Source of the DNA: Chondrus crispus
Lineage: Eukaryota > Rhodophyta > Florideophyceae > Gigartinales > Gigartinaceae
Direction of reading: 5' to 3'
DNA length: 64,000 nucleotides
Assembly: GCF_000350225.1 (NCBI RefSeq)
Contig: NW_005178572.1
Location: 248,001-312,000, forward strand
Part shown: positions 61,565 to 64,000 of the stretch, piece by piece
Layout of the letters: each line of letters starts with the position of its first letter
Numbering within the stretch: the first letter of the stretch is position 1
The notes under the pieces: model-generated
Database searches by the model: none
Seen by the model: the letters and a program-made list of their open reading frames with translations, nothing else
Told to the model about the DNA's origin: nothing
Position numbers and translations under genes: made by a program

Positions 61565-63074
61565 ATGGCGAACGTTATCCCCTCTTCACCTCCTCTCTCC
61601 CCTACCCTCGACCTCACCATCCCCAACACCCCCACCCCTGAGCGCAGCGATGTCAATTGCGCGCTTGATCCCTCCCCCCACAAAAAGGAGGCCGGCGACC
61701 AAAGTTTACGCCGGAGGACGACCTCATACTCGCACGTGAAGTATCTGCCGATAAGGCACACGTTGCCGGGTATGGGGAAATCCAGAAGAGATTTGACGAG
61801 GCGGCGACGCGGGCAAACATGAAAAGGAAACTGTCACAGACTGTCACTGCCAAGAGCGTCCAAGACTGCTACAAGAAAATCCAAGAGGCCTTTGAGCGAC
61901 GGGACGCTGCGGATAGAAGACTGTCAGGGGTTGGCGGGGAAATCGGAGAGCTCCACGAGGTGCTGGGGATGATGGGAGAAGTGCAAAACGACATGGAAAA
62001 GGAGAAAAAGGCGGTGGCGGCTGCTCAAGAAGAGAGAGAGGCCAGGAAGGTAAGAATTGGAAAGGACCTCGTGGCTCGTTCGCTGACGCGTAAACGCTCC
62101 GACAGCAAGGAAAGAACCGAAGAAGAAGACCGAGAGGCTAACGGAGAAGAAGAAGGCCAACTGAGCTTTCGAAAGAAGCGCCGACAGTCAGTAGAACGCG
62201 CCAGAAGCGCGTTCCAGGCGGATCTGGAAAGCTTTGGCATGGCATTGCGCGATGCCGACATGGCTCGTCTTGCAATAGATAAAGAGCGTCTAGTGCTGAA
62301 ACGCGAGCACGTCGAGATGGAACGAATGGACCGCGAGAAGGAGCAAGAGTTAAGAAGAGAAGAACGCATCGCGCAACACGAACTCGAACTTGAAAAGTTC
62401 AAGATGATGATGAGTGCCTTCATGCAGACTAAGTGTAGTGCACTGACACCCCTCATCTTCTCACTCGGGACACCTGTCCCCGGCCAGCGCGGCTCCCCCC
62501 TCCGGTGCACATGTGTACCTCACGCCACGTGTAACCGGGCGCCAAGGCCCCTGTGTCCAGGTGTCATTCCCCACGTGTAAGGGTTGTCATACCTCCCCAA
62601 GAGGAGTTTCTCCGGCCACCGCCGCCGTCATTATTAATTTAGTATTTTTAGTTTAATTAATTATAGCTCCGACGTCGGCTAGTATATAGCCGACGTCCGA
62701 CCCTAAGTAAAACGGTACGAAGCTTTGAGTCTACAACTCGCGTTTCTGGAACGGAGTCGTAGCCTCGCGTCGGTCCCCGTCCCACGACGGTACCCTGCGA
62801 GCCATCTACGTCCCGATTCCCTCCTGTCTCTACCGCGCGCGTCGTCCCGCTACGCTCGGCTCTCCGCGCGACAGCTGTCCTTACCGCTCCGCCCCTCCTG
62901 GGCTCTGTTTTCCCTCTTTTTCCCTTACTTTCCCTACTGCGCTTCGCGCCCGGCCCCGTACCGGTCCCTTACGGGTGGTCTCCCGATAACCCCCTACACG
63001 CGCCCCCCGAACGCGCGCGTTCTGCCAGAGGGGGATCCTACCCTTCCCCCTCAGTGCACGACACTAAGAAGTAG
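61565..63074 (+). pseudogene. Myb/SANT-like partner gene of Harbinger, frameshifted and LTR-interrupted
   Basis: The ATG at 61565 starts a proline-rich leader. After a frame change at about 61665-61690 a Myb/SANT-like domain begins (KFTPEDDLILAREVSADKA), with its end near RLSGVGGEIGELHEVL. A long charged coiled coil follows (about 62180-62420), as in the DNA-binding partner proteins of PIF/Harbinger transposons. The solo LTR 62434-63063 interrupts it a few codons before the end: after the repeated CTAAG the original frame meets TAG at 63072-63074. It converges with the transposase on the minus strand. Role by family knowledge: it helps the transposase enter the nucleus and bind the element ends. 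The upstream shift might instead be a tiny intron or a sequencing error. Confidence 0.65.
62434..63063 (+). repeat. Solo LTR of the RE3 family with 5-bp target duplication
   Basis: Same ends and TATA palindrome (62671-62697) as the RE3 LTRs. It is flanked by CTAAG at 62429-62433 and 63064-63068. It most likely arose by recombination between the two LTRs of a full element. It is the only element here with a clean target-site duplication. Confidence 0.93.
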
Positions 63075-63241
63075 CTCTACAGTACTTGTCACAAAAACAA
63101 TACATTCAGCCCTTTTGCGCCTCCTTTACTAGTAAGAGTGCCGTTTTTGAGCCTCCAAACGCGCTGGCGCTGCTCGCACAGGGCTCCCTGCGGGGCTGCG
63201 GACAAAGTCCGCTCGCTTCGCGGCCTGCGGCACGTGGACTT

Positions 63242-63270
63242 CGTTCGCCTGCCCTTCGCGCAGGCGAACG
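63242..63270. repeat. 11-bp-arm hairpin between convergent genes
   Basis: CGTTCGCCTGC (63242-63252) pairs with GCAGGCGAACG (63260-63270) around a 7-base loop, in a GC-rich patch just before the end of the transposase gene. Confidence 0.65.
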
Positions 63271-63310
63271 AGGAGTGAGGACATGTTGAGGACTCGGGAG
63301 AGTAGACACT

Positions 63311-64000
63311 TTATTGTTGTTTGTGGTCGAAGTAATCTTCCAGGGTGGGAGGTGCGCAGAGGAAGTATTGGGAGATGGAGTTCGGATACACGCAATTTCT
63401 GAGGTTCGTAAGCAGCATAGCGGCGATATATAGAGCTCTAATAGGCGACTCTCCCGTCTTCATCTTTCTCTTGTAGTCCATAGTGGACCAGTACAGCTTC
63501 ACTTCCTTGAAATTCCACTCCACCGTCACTCTTCCCTTAGACATAGCACCGTTGAATTTGCGTTGGTGAGCCCTTAGGTTGGAGCCTTGATACGGTACTT
63601 CTAGAAATGGGCGCGGGTTGTATCCGGAGTCCCCATACATGCAGTACTGCTTCCCTCCTACGAACATAACTTGCGGTAAGGACTCATCCACTCCACTCCG
63701 GCAGTAGAGCGTCCAGTCATGCCTCCTTCCCTCAATTGGTCCAGCAGCATGTCGAACCAAGCCATCCGGTGATGTAATGGCTTGGTATTTTAATGCATGC
63801 TTGCGCTTGTGACCATTGTACGCTACGTTCTGCCCCTCCCTTCTACTCGGCCGAGCAATAGCAATAACTGTACCATCTATGAAGCCTGTGCAGTTGTCCA
63901 ATGCTTCACATTTATGTTTGATGGCACATGCGTATAGCTCGGCCTTTTCACTAAAGAAGGTAGAATTTATGTCTGAGAGTATTAAATGTTGACGAGCTTC
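63311..64000 (-). CDS. PIF/Harbinger-type DDE transposase (partial)
   Basis: This is the C-terminal part of a DDE_Tnp_4/HARBI1-like nuclease. The frame is open to the window edge at 64000, so the N-terminus lies outside; there is no in-frame ATG in the visible start. Catalytic residues are seen in GFIDGT (first D), MYGDSGYN (second D) and TVEWNFKEVK (E). The usual intervening blocks GHKRKHALKYQ, SPDGLV and GRRHDW are also present. The stop is at 63311-63313. The gene is convergent with a Myb/SANT-like gene, the usual two-gene makeup of Harbinger elements. The visible part has no defects. Confidence 0.85.
   Translation of the reverse strand, partial: EARQHLILSDINSTFFSEKAELYACAIKHKCEALDNCTGFIDGTVIAIARPSRREGQNVAYNGHKRKHALKYQAITSPDGLVRHAAGPIEGRRHDWTLYCRSGVDESLPQVMFVGGKQYCMYGDSGYNPRPFLEVPYQGSNLRAHQRKFNGAMSKGRVTVEWNFKEVKLYWSTMDYKRKMKTGESPIRALYIAAMLLTNLRNCVYPNSISQYFLCAPPTLEDYFDHKQQ

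Overview
This window looks like a repeat-dense stretch of a eukaryotic nuclear genome. It consists almost entirely of transposable elements nested in and abutting each other, and I found no convincing single-copy host gene and no rRNA or tRNA gene. All recognisable proteins read in the standard code with long, intron-poor frames. The mix (Ty3/Gypsy elements with a C-terminal chromodomain, a Copia lineage of the kind found in fungi, oomycetes and algae, a Helitron, pogo/Tigger relatives, and a PIF/Harbinger pair with a Myb/SANT-like partner) would fit a red alga or an oomycete-like protist. I lean weakly to a red alga; the sequence alone does not prove this.

Layout. 1-1979: no gene, but a cluster of strong inverted repeats. 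1980-4573: 5' part of a Copia element (RE1: gag, then protease in the -1 frame), cut off by the LTR of the next element. 4574-17747: complete minus-strand Ty3/Gypsy element RE2 with intact gag and pol. 17748-20093: degraded sequence holding a dead Tigger/pogo transposase fragment. 20094-31798: complete plus-strand Ty3/Gypsy element RE3 with intact gag and pol. 31799-32332: decayed LTR of the RE2 type. 32333-37596: decayed minus-strand Helitron (HUH/Rep and Pif1-type helicase pieces). 37597-52336: complete but mutated plus-strand Ty3/Gypsy element RE4. 52337-53695: Copia pol fragment on the minus strand. 53696-61483: two intact minus-strand ORFs (a SANT-like protein and a pogo-type transposase lacking its catalytic centre) and a frameshifted plus-strand pogo pseudogene. 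61484-64000: a PIF/Harbinger pair (Myb/SANT-like gene and convergent DDE transposase), with a solo RE3-type LTR inserted just before the stop codon of the Myb-like gene.

The most interesting signal is shared by all three Ty3/Gypsy elements. Between the end of pol and the 3' LTR, each carries a long ORF on the strand opposite to gag-pol: 5637-7829 (+) in RE2, 28721-30259 (-) in RE3, and 49210-51141 (-) in RE4. These ORFs look related by eye although the elements are otherwise strongly diverged, and I recognise no known domain in them. I propose a conserved antisense accessory gene of a retrotransposon lineage whose members also share one primer-binding site and the same LTR end type.

RE2 and RE3 have about 3% LTR-LTR divergence by eye and undamaged ORFs, so they may be recently active. 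RE4 has stops and a frameshift in gag, pol and the antisense ORF. None of the three complete elements is flanked by a matching target-site duplication, whereas the solo LTR is. This points to recombination between elements or to a collapsed assembly.
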